Numbered from the stretch's first letter, positions 39,753 to 48,980 are shown. The stretch: DNA of 64,000 bases from Candidatus Nitrotoga sp. MKT (GCA_003402345.1 QFXH01000006.1:124001-188000), one strand, 5' to 3'. Numbers and translations are program-made. Notes: generated from the sequence alone by a model not told the origin.

Positions 39753-40241
39753 TTGCCTACCATCACGAAAATTATTTCCGGCGGTCAAACTGGCGCGGAT
39801 CGAGCAGCGCTTGATTGGGCTATTGCTCACTGCATTTCGCATGGCGGATGGGTGCCGGAAGGGAGAATGGTGGAAGATGGCCGAATCTCGGATCGTTACC
39901 AGTTGCAGGAATTGCCGAAAGCAGGTTATCGCCAGCGCACCCGTCAGAATGTGATGGACAGCGATGGCACACTGATTGTGAACTTGGGTGAGTTGGATGG
40001 CGGCTCATTACAAACTCAACGGTTTGCGAAGCTACATGGTAAACCTTGTCTCGTCATTCAGGCCGAAGGAAAAATACTGCATGAATCAGCCAAGCAGATT
40101 CTTGCATGGTTGCGAGCTAATCGAATCATGACGCTGAATGTAGCTGGGCCACGCGAAAGCAAGCGCACCGGCATTTATCGTGCAACGCTGGATTTGTTGT
40201 ATGCCTTGTTAGGCAATGAGATACCCAGCGAGCTAAAGTAA
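39753..40241 (+). CDS. putative molybdenum carrier / SLOG-like (YpsA-like) protein
   Basis: KIISGGQTGADRAALDWAIAHCISHGGWVPEGR...SDGTLIVNLGELDGGSLQTQRFAKLHGKPCLVI. Confidence 0.85.
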   Translation: MPTITKIISGGQTGADRAALDWAIAHCISHGGWVPEGRMVEDGRISDRYQLQELPKAGYRQRTRQNVMDSDGTLIVNLGELDGGSLQTQRFAKLHGKPCLVIQAEGKILHESAKQILAWLRANRIMTLNVAGPRESKRTGIYRATLDLLYALLGNEIPSELK

Positions 40242-40499
40242 GCAACTGGAGGGCAGCTTGTTAAACAACTCACTGTAAGTCTCACTTAAGGAATTTAAAC
40301 ATGGCACCAAAGTTTTTCAGCGGAAAGCCGCCAAAGCTGCAATCGTAAATCCCGCCGATGCCTTATAGAATTGAGGGAGCCATTGGGGCGGACGGGAAGC
40401 GTGGTAGGTGAGTGAGAAAGGAGCAGCGTAACGCGACCCCTCATAGCCTGACAGCCCGGCAGGTCGGGGATTTAAACAATGGCCGGGCGGCAATTTACT

Positions 40500-40515
40500 C
40501 ATAATGTATATTATG
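40500..40515. repeat. inverted repeat CATAAT-GTAT-ATTATG in a noncoding region
   Basis: Perfect 6-bp arms read directly. Confidence 0.55.
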
Positions 40516-40846
40516 CGGACGCAAGCCGGGCAGTGGGGCTTTTCCCATTGCGCATAATTGCTGCATTATTTTCATTTGCCAACCACAACACCTTGCCGCA
40601 ACGTCGTGCGGGCGCTGCCCGTTCAGCTGACCGCCGCCGTGTTTTTTGGCGGAACCATGAAGCGTGACGGGGTGAAGCGGCAGCGGATGCGGAGCGGGTA
40701 AGCGCAGCTACAGCGCGCAAGCCGAGGGCAGTTTTTGCCTTCGGCGCTCTGTCCGATCCCACTGCACTAGCCAAGGCGCGGGGCTTGCGGATTTTATTGC
40801 AAGCGCCGTGACTGAGTGGTTCAAGTTCAGCATCATCCGAACATGC

Positions 40847-40868
40847 TGGGGGTATTATTGGGGGTATT
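40847..40868 (+). promoter_or_regulatory. putative integrase arm-type sites (2x TGGGGGTATT) near attR
   Basis: TGGGGGTATT at 40847-40856 and 40859-40868; same motif as at 13852-13915. Confidence 0.5.
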
Positions 40869-40924
40869 TACTGAAAGCGAACCGGATAATTTTTGACAAA
40901 TAACAAGCATTGATAAGGCATTGA

Positions 40925-40950
40925 CGGACGCGGGTTCAATTCCCGCCGCC
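40925..40950. repeat. attR core: duplicate of the tmRNA 3' end
   Basis: CGGACGCGGGTTCAATTCCCGCCGCC identical to 13707-13732. Confidence 0.9.
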
Positions 40951-40991
40951 CCACCAACAACTAGGCCTCCAGGAACCACCGGAGACCAATC

Positions 40992-41026
40992 CAGCCAAGC
41001 CATTTCAGTGGTTTGGCTGTTTTTTT
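40992..41026 (+). terminator. Rho-independent terminator just outside attR (possibly the displaced ssrA terminator)
   Basis: CAGCCAA...TTGGCTGTTTTTTT stem-loop plus T tract. Confidence 0.55.
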
Positions 41027-41276
41027 GTGCCTAGAAGGGCGCACTTATTTGAGATGAAAGTTTTCTACTCGTCCTGCAAGGGAGAGAGTTAGCTGTACGG
41101 CAAGGGTGCGAACCCAAGGGCGTACCTGGTTCACAGGTGTGCAGCCGATTTGCAAGCGGCAACAGGCAAAACGCCCATCGCGGTCGGCCACCAAGTGCCC
41201 CCATGTAGCAGTCACCCTCTGATAGACTGATGATGATTTAACCCGACTTTGAGGCTTTAATCTGAACGCCAATGCC

Positions 41277-41495
41277 ATGAACACTGAACCGTGGGTTACC
41301 GCAAGCGAAGTCGCCCAGCATCTGGGCGTAGTGAAGGACATCGTCTACCGCTGGCGAGAGCGCAAGGGTCTGCCCACACACAAGATCGGCCGGCTTTTTA
41401 AATTCCAGCTTTCCGAGGTGGATGAGTGGGTTCGAGCCGGTGGTGCCGATGATGAGCCGGAAAGTGGTGGCCAGACGCTATCGCGAAAAAACTAA
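41277..41495 (+). CDS. excisionase/MerR-like HTH protein
   Basis: PWVTASEVAQHLGVVKDIVYRWRERKGLPTHKIGRLFKFQLSEVDEWVR. Confidence 0.85.
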   Translation: MNTEPWVTASEVAQHLGVVKDIVYRWRERKGLPTHKIGRLFKFQLSEVDEWVRAGGADDEPESGGQTLSRKN

Positions 41496-41508
41496 GGGGG
41501 TGGGCTGA

Positions 41509-43113
41509 ATGCCAACATTGAACTGGATCGGCAAAGAAGCCGTCACTAAACACCATAAGGAAGTGCCGTTTCGTCTGCTGGAACCGGTGTCGGAATTCTC
41601 CTGCGGTTCTGCTGATAGCGGCAACCTCATCGTGCAGGGCGACAACCTGTACGCACTCAAAGCCCTACTGCCACGCTATGCCGGCCAAGTGAAGTGCATC
41701 TACATTGATCCGCCATATAACACAGGCAACGAGGGCTGGGTCTACAACGATAACGTCAACAGCCCGGAAATCCACCGCTGGCTGGGCGAGGTAGTCGGCA
41801 AGGAAGGCGAAACGCTAGATCGGCATGACCGCTGGTTGTCGATGATGTATCCGCGCCTCGTATTGTTGAAGCAGTTTTTGCGTGACGACGGAGCAATCTT
41901 CGTGTCCATCGATGACAACGAAGTAGCAACACTGCGGCTGTTAATGGATGAAATTTTTGGAGCGAAGAACTTCGTGGCTTCAGTAATCTGGAACATGATG
42001 GACAGCCCGAAGAATAGCGCTCGGCATCTTAGTGAAGACCACGAGTACATCGTTCTGTACGCAGCGAACAAAGACAAATGGCGGCCAAATCCGCTGCAAC
42101 GCAGTGAGGCAATGATTGCTCGCTATAAGAACCCTGACAATGATCCACGTGGCGCATGGTTGCTTGGTGATCTGGCCGCACGCAACTTTTACGCCCAAGG
42201 TCGATATGCAATTGCTACGCCGTCAGGGAAAGTGATAGATGGCCCGCCATCAGGAAGCTATTGGCGTGTTAGTGAAGAAAAATTCTGGGAGCTGAATCGA
42301 GACAACCGAATTTGGTGGGGGAAAACTGGAAGCAATCGCCCGGGCATCAAGCGTTTTCTCACTGATGTGAAAGATGGTGTCGTTCCACGGACGCTATGGC
42401 CGTGGCAGGAAGTTGGCAGCACGCGACATTCGAAACAAGAAATCAGCCAAATCCTCAATCTCGGTGCATCCAGTGATCTTTTCGTTACCCCAAAACCAAC
42501 TGCATTGATCCAGCGTATTCTTCAGATCGCCACCGACAAAGATTCGCTAATTCTCGACAGCTTTGCGGGTTCAGGCACCACGGGTCACGCGGTGTTGAAG
42601 CAAAACGCCGAGGATAGCGGTTGCCGCCGATCCATCATGGTTGAAATGGATGAGGGCATCGCTCGCAGCCTCACCGCCGAGCGGGTCAAACGAGTTGCCA
42701 CCGGCTATATCAACGCCAAAGGCAACGCCGTCGAAGGTTTGGGTGGCGGCTTCCAGTTCTGCCGCCTATCTGCCGAGCCGCTGTTCACAGCCGAGGGGCA
42801 GATTCGCTCCGATGTCACTTTTGCCCAACTGGCCGAATTCGTCTGGTTCGCGGAAACCGGTTCCGGCTACACGGGACTAAGGGATTCGCCGCTTCTGGGC
42901 GTGCATGAGGGACGCGGTATCTACCTGCTCTACAACGGCATCCTCAAGGACAAATCGATCGCCGGTGGCAATGTACTCACCGGACCGGTGTTCGAGGTAC
43001 TGCCGAAATTTGCCGGCCCCAAAGTGATCTACGCCGCTGCCAACCGCATGGGCGGCCGCGCTGCGCGCGAAGGCATCACCTTCAAGCAAACCCCTTACGC
43101 GCTGGAGGTGTGA
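41509..43113 (+). CDS. type III site-specific DNA methyltransferase (Mod), second system
   Basis: IYIDPPYNTGNEGWVYNDNVNSPE; DSLILDSFAGSGTTGHAVLKQN. Confidence 0.93.
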   Translation: MPTLNWIGKEAVTKHHKEVPFRLLEPVSEFSCGSADSGNLIVQGDNLYALKALLPRYAGQVKCIYIDPPYNTGNEGWVYNDNVNSPEIHRWLGEVVGKEGETLDRHDRWLSMMYPRLVLLKQFLRDDGAIFVSIDDNEVATLRLLMDEIFGAKNFVASVIWNMMDSPKNSARHLSEDHEYIVLYAANKDKWRPNPLQRSEAMIARYKNPDNDPRGAWLLGDLAARNFYAQGRYAIATPSGKVIDGPPSGSYWRVSEEKFWELNRDNRIWWGKTGSNRPGIKRFLTDVKDGVVPRTLWPWQEVGSTRHSKQEISQILNLGASSDLFVTPKPTALIQRILQIATDKDSLILDSFAGSGTTGHAVLKQNAEDSGCRRSIMVEMDEGIARSLTAERVKRVATGYINAKGNAVEGLGGGFQFCRLSAEPLFTAEGQIRSDVTFAQLAEFVWFAETGSGYTGLRDSPLLGVHEGRGIYLLYNGILKDKSIAGGNVLTGPVFEVLPKFAGPKVIYAAANRMGGRAAREGITFKQTPYALEV

Positions 43114-43256
43114 GTGAAGGACTCTTTTGAGCTTTGTCGTGACAAAGGTTGCGTGGTTCGTGGAATGCGCTGGTTTGGGCTGGCCGAAGGGCGCATGGTT
43201 TGTTGGTGACTGCGTGCAGTAATAGTCTGGAGTTAATTGATAAGGGAGGTACACAA

Positions 43257-43463
43257 ATGGGTACAAAGACACTGATTGATTCGGCTATGAAGCTTGACCC
43301 TGCCGAACGCTTTGAGCTGATTGACGAGCTTTTGCATAGTCTCGACCATCCTGATCCGGAACTCGACCGCGTCTGGATCGAGGAGGCGGAGCGACGACTT
43401 GCGGCCTATCGCACTGGCCGAATGCAGGGTATTCCGGCCAGCGACGTGGTCGGCGAAATGTAA
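43257..43463 (+). CDS. putative addiction module antitoxin
   Basis: LIDSAMKLDPAERFELIDELLHSLDHPDPELDRVWIEEAERRLAAYRTGRMQGIPASDV; followed by a RelE/ParE toxin. Confidence 0.87.
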   Translation: MGTKTLIDSAMKLDPAERFELIDELLHSLDHPDPELDRVWIEEAERRLAAYRTGRMQGIPASDVVGEM

Positions 43464-43771
43464 TGCGCGAGGTGATGCGCATTGAATTTTCCCCGCAGGC
43501 CAAGGCGGAATTCGAGGTCGGCGAAGCGTATTACGAAAGGCAGGTTCCCGGTCTGGGGGCACGTTTTCGAGCGGAAGTTCGCCAAGCATTGCTGCGCATG
43601 CGCCACTGGCCGTTAGCGGTACCGGTCGAGCGTGGGGATATCCGGCGCATGATCCTGAGCCGATTTCCGTACAAGCTGTTGTATTCGGTTGAGCCGGATT
43701 GTCTTTTCATCATTGCCGTGGCCCACATGCACCGCGCCCCGGATTACTGGATCGATCGGGAACCATCGTGA
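43463..43771 (+). CDS. RelE/ParE family toxin
   Basis: IEFSPQAKAEFEVGEAYYERQVPGLGARFRAEV...RRMILSRFPYKLLYSVEPD; TAATG overlap with antitoxin. Confidence 0.87.
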   Translation: MREVMRIEFSPQAKAEFEVGEAYYERQVPGLGARFRAEVRQALLRMRHWPLAVPVERGDIRRMILSRFPYKLLYSVEPDCLFIIAVAHMHRAPDYWIDREPS

Positions 43772-46473
43772 CGAGCTTCACCCCGAAAACCTACCAGTCG
43801 CAAGTGCTCGACAGTGTGGAAACTTACTTCAAGGCCTGCCACGAACTGCCGTCACCGTCGATTGCCTTCACCGCTACCACGGAACGCCTGTGGGGCCGTG
43901 GCAACACGTACAACCCGCTATCGGGCTTTCCAGCCGATATGCCGTATTTCTGCCTGCGCGTGCCCACCGGCGGCGGCAAGACTTGGTTGGCGGCGAAGAG
44001 CGTTCAGCTTGTCAACACGCACCTGCTGCGTTGCGAACACAGCGTTATTCTGTGGTTGGTGCCGTCGAAGCCTATCCGCGAGCAGACGCTGCGTGCCTTG
44101 CGCGACCGCCAGCACCCCTACCACACCGCGTTGCGCGAAGCCGGCACTATCACCGTGCTGGATCTGGAAGAAGCCAAGAGCGTGACTCGCGCCACGCTGG
44201 ATACCTCGACGACGATCATCGTGGCCACGCGGCAGGCGTTTCAGGTGGAGGAGGAAGAATGCCGTAAGGTGTACCAGTCCAGCGGCGCGTTGATGCATCA
44301 CTTCGACAACCTGTCGCCCACGCAGCGCGACGAATTGTTGACCGAAGGCGAAGGCTCGGACCGAATCACGCCTTATTCGCTGGCCAACTTACTGCGTCTG
44401 CGTCGGCCATTCGTGGTCGTCGACGAAGCGCACAACAACCGGACCGAACTGGCCTTCGATATGCTGGCGCGCTTCCGCCCCAGCGGGGTGATGGAACTGA
44501 CCGCCACGCCCGATCTGGAGCGCACGCCCAGCAATGTGCTACACAGCGTATCGGCCGCCGAGTTGAAGGCGGAAGAAATGATCAAACTGCCGGTGGTGCT
44601 CGAAACGGAACCGAACTGGCAGCAGTGTCTGGCCGATGCCATCGGTCGTCGCGATGCCCTGCACAAGCTGGCCGACGACGAACGCCGGGCGGGTGCCGCC
44701 TACTTGCGGCCGCTGGTGCTGATTCAGTCGGAGCCGCGCCGGGCGGGCATCGAGACGCTGGACTTCGAACGCGTGCGCAACGAGCTGATTACCAACCACG
44801 GCATTCCTGCCAGCGAGATCATCGTGACCACCAGTGAAGAAAAGGGGCTGGAACAGATCGATGCGGACTATAAGCTGGGCATTGCCGACACGGCCTGCCC
44901 AGTAAAGTTTGTCATTACGCAAAGAGCATTGGCCGAAGGCTGGGACTGCCCCTTTGCCTACATTCTGGTCAGCATGGCCTCGCTGCATTCGGCCACGGCG
45001 GTAGAGCAATTGCTTGGTCGCGTGTTGCGGCAACCTGGCGCTAAGCACGCCCAAGCGCGGGCGTTGAATCAGTCCTACGCTTTTGTCGTCTCGCGCAACT
45101 TTGCTGAAACCGCCAGTGCCTTGCGTGACCGATTGGTGGCGGGGGCAGGTTTCGAGCGACGCGAGGTGGCCGAGTTCGTGACTGCGGCCAAGGCCGAACA
45201 ATCGCGGCTGGATCTGGAAGGGCACGCCGGGCGTGTTGTCGTCCGGCCGGTGGCGATTACCTTGTCCGAGAAGCCCGATCTCAAGAGTGTGCCCAAGCCG
45301 ATACGCGACAAGGTGAGTTGGGATGGCAAGCTGAATACGCTGACCATCAGCACACCGCTGACCGAGGATGAGGCCGAAACACTCAAGGCATCAGTCACGT
45401 CAGAAACAGCGGCGGCGGCCATCGTTGAAGCCGCCGAAATCAGCCGCACCACTGCCATCGAGTTTTTTCAGACGCCTGCCGAACTGGGTGAACGCTTCCG
45501 CGTTCCGCAACTCGCGCTGCGCATTCAGGGTGAGCTTGCTTTGTTCGATGACCCGGAAGTGCTGGAGTACCCGTGGGATCTCTCGCCTTACGACGCCGCG
45601 CCAACGGACGACGACCTCTCCGCGCTCGGTGCGGGTTTCAAAGTTTCGGAAGGGGGCGAGATCGATGTGGACGACGCCTCTGGCCGCGTCATTTCGCGCT
45701 TCCTGCCCGATCTACAACGGGATTTAGGGCTGGTGTATCAACCCGAAAACTGGGATGAGATTCGCCTCGCCACCTGGCTTTGCCGCAACCTGCCGGAGCA
45801 ATCTCTCACCCACGCGAGCAAGCAGGCCTTCGTCGCCGCGTGGCTGACCAATTTGCTGCGCCGAGATGATGTCACGCTGGCGCGCGCCAACCTGCAAAAG
45901 TTCTTGATCCGCAATCGCCTTGAAGCGCGCATCCGTGACTTGCGCAAACAGGCGGTGGGCAAGGCTTTCCAGCAAATGCTGTTCGGTGATGATGCTGCAT
46001 TCCGCGTCTCGGTGAGCGATAGCTATGCTTTCGATTTTCACCCACATGCGTATGCGCCCAGCCGTGACTACGACGGTCGCTTCGGCCACTTCGATTTCAG
46101 ACAGCATTTTTACGGCCGCATTGGCGATTTCGACAGCAAGGAGGAATTCAAGTGCGCTTGCTGGCTGGATATTCAGGCTCAGCAGGGCCGTATTCATTTC
46201 TGGGTGCGTAACCTGGTGCGGCGTGAAGGGAGTTCGTTCTTCCTGCAAAAGGCCGACGGGCGTTTCTACCCAGATTTTCTGTGCCAACTTCCGGGAAATG
46301 ATGGCAAGCCCGGACCGGTTCTCGCCGTCGAATACAAGGGTGCCGACCGCTGGTTACCGGCCGAGGATGACCGATTGATTGGCGGCCTGTGGGCCAATCT
46401 TTCCGAGGGGCGCTGCCGATTTGTGATGGTAAAGGACAGACGGTGGGATTGGATTGAGGAGCATCTGAAATGA
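43768..46473 (+). CDS. type III restriction enzyme Res subunit, second system
   Basis: LRVPTGGGKTWLAAKSVQL, VVDEAHNNRT, ELTATPDL, VEQLLGRVLRQPGAK; GTG start overlaps the toxin stop. Confidence 0.9.
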   Translation: MTSFTPKTYQSQVLDSVETYFKACHELPSPSIAFTATTERLWGRGNTYNPLSGFPADMPYFCLRVPTGGGKTWLAAKSVQLVNTHLLRCEHSVILWLVPSKPIREQTLRALRDRQHPYHTALREAGTITVLDLEEAKSVTRATLDTSTTIIVATRQAFQVEEEECRKVYQSSGALMHHFDNLSPTQRDELLTEGEGSDRITPYSLANLLRLRRPFVVVDEAHNNRTELAFDMLARFRPSGVMELTATPDLERTPSNVLHSVSAAELKAEEMIKLPVVLETEPNWQQCLADAIGRRDALHKLADDERRAGAAYLRPLVLIQSEPRRAGIETLDFERVRNELITNHGIPASEIIVTTSEEKGLEQIDADYKLGIADTACPVKFVITQRALAEGWDCPFAYILVSMASLHSATAVEQLLGRVLRQPGAKHAQARALNQSYAFVVSRNFAETASALRDRLVAGAGFERREVAEFVTAAKAEQSRLDLEGHAGRVVVRPVAITLSEKPDLKSVPKPIRDKVSWDGKLNTLTISTPLTEDEAETLKASVTSETAAAAIVEAAEISRTTAIEFFQTPAELGERFRVPQLALRIQGELALFDDPEVLEYPWDLSPYDAAPTDDDLSALGAGFKVSEGGEIDVDDASGRVISRFLPDLQRDLGLVYQPENWDEIRLATWLCRNLPEQSLTHASKQAFVAAWLTNLLRRDDVTLARANLQKFLIRNRLEARIRDLRKQAVGKAFQQMLFGDDAAFRVSVSDSYAFDFHPHAYAPSRDYDGRFGHFDFRQHFYGRIGDFDSKEEFKCACWLDIQAQQGRIHFWVRNLVRREGSSFFLQKADGRFYPDFLCQLPGNDGKPGPVLAVEYKGADRWLPAEDDRLIGGLWANLSEGRCRFVMVKDRRWDWIEEHLK

Positions 46474-46572
46474 CGCCTGATCAGACCTTGATCTCGATAC
46501 GTTCCTCGATTACTAGGTGCGAAAAAAGGCAAAATCCGCCGCCAGAAAAACTCAAAAAAATGAGGTGATCAC

Positions 46573-46876
46573 ATGGCACTAACTCGAAATTTTAAACAAA
46601 CAGTTATTGAGCGCGTTGAACGCGATCCTGAGTTTGCGAAAGCACTGCTTGATGAAGCGGCAACCTTGTTTTTGAGTGACGAACCGGAAACAGCGCGCCT
46701 CATCCTTCGTGACCTCGTGATGCCACAGTGGGATTTGAACAACTGGCCGTGCTGACTCGATTCCTGCGGGATGCCGGTTCAATTCCCGAACATGCATTTA
46801 AAATCCAACGGCATCCAAAAACACTGTGTGGCGTCCAAAAAATATTTGACGTCGTTACCTTTAATCCAGACTAGAC
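46573..46876 (+). pseudogene. frameshifted/truncated regulator (DNA-binding prophage-protein type)
   Basis: Frame 1 MALTRNFKQTVIERVERDPEFAKALLDEAATLFLSDEPETARLILRDLV then +1 frame DATVGFEQLAVLT...; family continuation GFEQLA recovered by frameshift. Confidence 0.55.
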
Positions 46877-46931
46877 GCGGATAACTCTCCCCTATTGAAG
46901 TCGGTTTTCCGACGACAACTGGGGCGACGGA

Positions 46932-46955
46932 GCCGCCGAAAGGCGGCTTTGTCAT
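46932..46955 (+). terminator. possible terminator hairpin
   Basis: GCCGCCGAAAGGCGGC followed by a T-rich stretch. Confidence 0.4.
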
Positions 46956-47172
46956 TTTTGCCTATTGGGATTCCCCATGCCAACGCAACGTGCCATCGCC
47001 TACATCGAGAAGATATGAAATGAATAGGTTATCATACGGCGAAAAGTTGATTCGGATTGCCGGCCTTTGCGGACAGATTGCTTCAATACAGCAGTGGGCA
47101 TCACAGGAATAAAATACATCACCAAAGCAATACAACATTCTAAATTTAGTAACATCCTTTTTAAGGAAAAGT

Positions 47173-47715
47173 ATGCAACAAAAAAACATCAGCCAACGTT
47201 ATAAACCTATGACATCCATTTTGTTTGGTAGCCGCTGGCTACAATTGCCACTGTATCTGGGTTTAATCATTGCCCAATGCGTTTACGTATTTCACTTTAT
47301 GGTAGAACTGACACACCTGGTCGAAAAAGTACCGCACCTAGGTGAATCCGACATCATGCTAATTGTGCTCGGCTTGATCGATGTAGTGATGATTTCCAAT
47401 CTTCTAATCATGGTGATAGTAGGTGGCTACGAAACTTTCGTTTCCCGCTTAGATCTAGCAGGTCACCCAGACGAGCCGGACTGGCTGTCGCACGTCAATG
47501 CAAACCTGCTTAAGATAAAACTGGCCACCGCCATTATTGGCATCTCGTCTATCCACCTGCTAAAGACATTTATCAATGCCCCCAATTTGACCGAAAAAAC
47601 CATGTTATGGCAAACCCTGATTCATATGGCATTTGTGGCTTCAGCGGTTGCAATGGCTTACATTGATCGCCTCATGTCGCCTCATGTTACAGCGAGGCAA
47701 ATCGATGAGCACTGA
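47173..47715 (+). CDS. YqhA/UPF0114 family protein
   Basis: LFGSRWLQLPLYLGLIIAQCVYVFHFMVEL...IMVIVGGYETFVSRLDLAGHPDEPDWLSHVNANLLKIKLATAIIGISSIHLLKTF. Confidence 0.93.
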   Translation: MQQKNISQRYKPMTSILFGSRWLQLPLYLGLIIAQCVYVFHFMVELTHLVEKVPHLGESDIMLIVLGLIDVVMISNLLIMVIVGGYETFVSRLDLAGHPDEPDWLSHVNANLLKIKLATAIIGISSIHLLKTFINAPNLTEKTMLWQTLIHMAFVASAVAMAYIDRLMSPHVTARQIDEH

Positions 47716-47891
47716 CTGATAATTATTAGATCCACTTTAATAATACCGTTTCAACCTAAGCGTGGCACTATCACGCCATCTGATGTCCGAACATTAAACT
47801 ATGAAATTTTTTCAAAACGAAATTGGCAGCAACTCTACAGAGGTTATTCAACATAACGCGATATGATCAGCCACGCAGCTGAGGAATTTTT

Positions 47892-48320
47892 TTGTTTTCA
47901 AAACCAAAAATTCAGCCAGAAACGATTCAAGCATACGCAGAAACGGAGTACCGTGTTACCGGTGATCAGTCTTTAGTTCTGCGCATTGGCGAATACAACG
48001 AGTCATTATCTCGCCTATATAAATTCAACAAAGTGGATTCGTGCGCCTTCATCACGGCTTGCAATCCCTACAGTAGAAGCTTGAGCGATGCAGCCAACGC
48101 AGGCCGGCATGATGAACTGGGTCGCGATCTTCAACACCGCAGGCTAAAATTTTTTCAAGGCGAAGGCAAGCATCCTGTGGGTGATTGGCCTGGTGAAGCG
48201 AGCTATCTAATCCTTGGCCTTTCACTTGAGGCAACTAAAATCCTCGGAAAAAAATACGAACAGAATGCCATCGTCTGGTGCGGCTCCGATGCTCTGCCCC
48301 AGCTAGTTTTGCTTAGATAA
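47892..48320 (+). CDS. DUF3293 domain protein
   Basis: FITACNPYSRSLSDAANAGRHDELGRDLQHRRLKFFQGEGKHPVGDWPGEASYLILGLSLEATKILGKKYEQNAIVW. Confidence 0.85.
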   Translation: MFSKPKIQPETIQAYAETEYRVTGDQSLVLRIGEYNESLSRLYKFNKVDSCAFITACNPYSRSLSDAANAGRHDELGRDLQHRRLKFFQGEGKHPVGDWPGEASYLILGLSLEATKILGKKYEQNAIVWCGSDALPQLVLLR

Positions 48321-48352
48321 TTGTAGCGCTGAATCTCGTGACCTCCACGTCA

Positions 48353-48736
48353 TCATTCATGTAGATGCGATAACACGTCTCGCAGAACAATTGCCTGATT
48401 ATGTTCCTGGTCTTTTGCCCCATAAATGAGAGTAATTATTCGGCCATCCGCTTCGGATAATAAGCTCCGTATTTGCTCCCGCTTTTCTTCAGTATCAAGT
48501 TCGCTCCGATAGCGTTGCTGGAAGGATTCCCATCGCTTCGGGTCGTGCCCAAACCATTTGCGCAAATCCGCGCTCGGCGCGAGGTCGCGCGCCCACTGAT
48601 CGAGTTTAAGTGTCGCTTTGCTGCACCCTCGGGGCCAAATGCGGTCGACGAGGACACGATAACCGTCCTCCGGTATCGCATTTTCGTACGCTCGTTTTAT
48701 GACAATATCTAATTTTTTGCTATTTACATGCGACAT
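48353..48736 (-). CDS. DUF488 family protein
   Basis: KRAYENAIPEDGYRVLVDRIWPRGCSKATLKLDQWARDLAPSADLRKWFGHDPKRWESFQQRYRSEL. Confidence 0.93.
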   Translation of the reverse strand: MSHVNSKKLDIVIKRAYENAIPEDGYRVLVDRIWPRGCSKATLKLDQWARDLAPSADLRKWFGHDPKRWESFQQRYRSELDTEEKREQIRSLLSEADGRIITLIYGAKDQEHNQAIVLRDVLSHLHE

Positions 48737-48980
48737 TCTTTGCTCCGTTGGGCAAGCCATACCATACCTTTTATTTAACCGGTCTCAGCGCGGCAAAGGC
48801 AGGTTTGATCAGAGTATCGTCGCACTGCAAAAACTCAAAGGCACAGGATCAGCTCTGACATCCCAACAAACTCTGAAACGCTTCACCATTGGCTAGACCA
48901 CTCAAACTGGAATTTTTAGGTCTTTCGTGGAACATCACAGGCAGAAAAAATCCAGAACAGCTCAAAGGCAGGAAGGTTAA

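Noticed and set aside
41045-41341. 98-aa minus-strand ORF near the HTH gene
   Set aside because: Overlaps the start of the HTH gene antisense; no recognisable family.
44539-45225. 228-aa minus-strand ORF
   Set aside because: Antisense to the second res gene, whose motifs are convincing; shadow ORF.
46756-46795. Possible third att core or tRNA T-arm (GGTTCAATTCCCG)
   Set aside because: Flanking bases do not form the 5-bp T-stem, no tRNA body is present and only 13 nt match; kept only as a weak speculation under findings.
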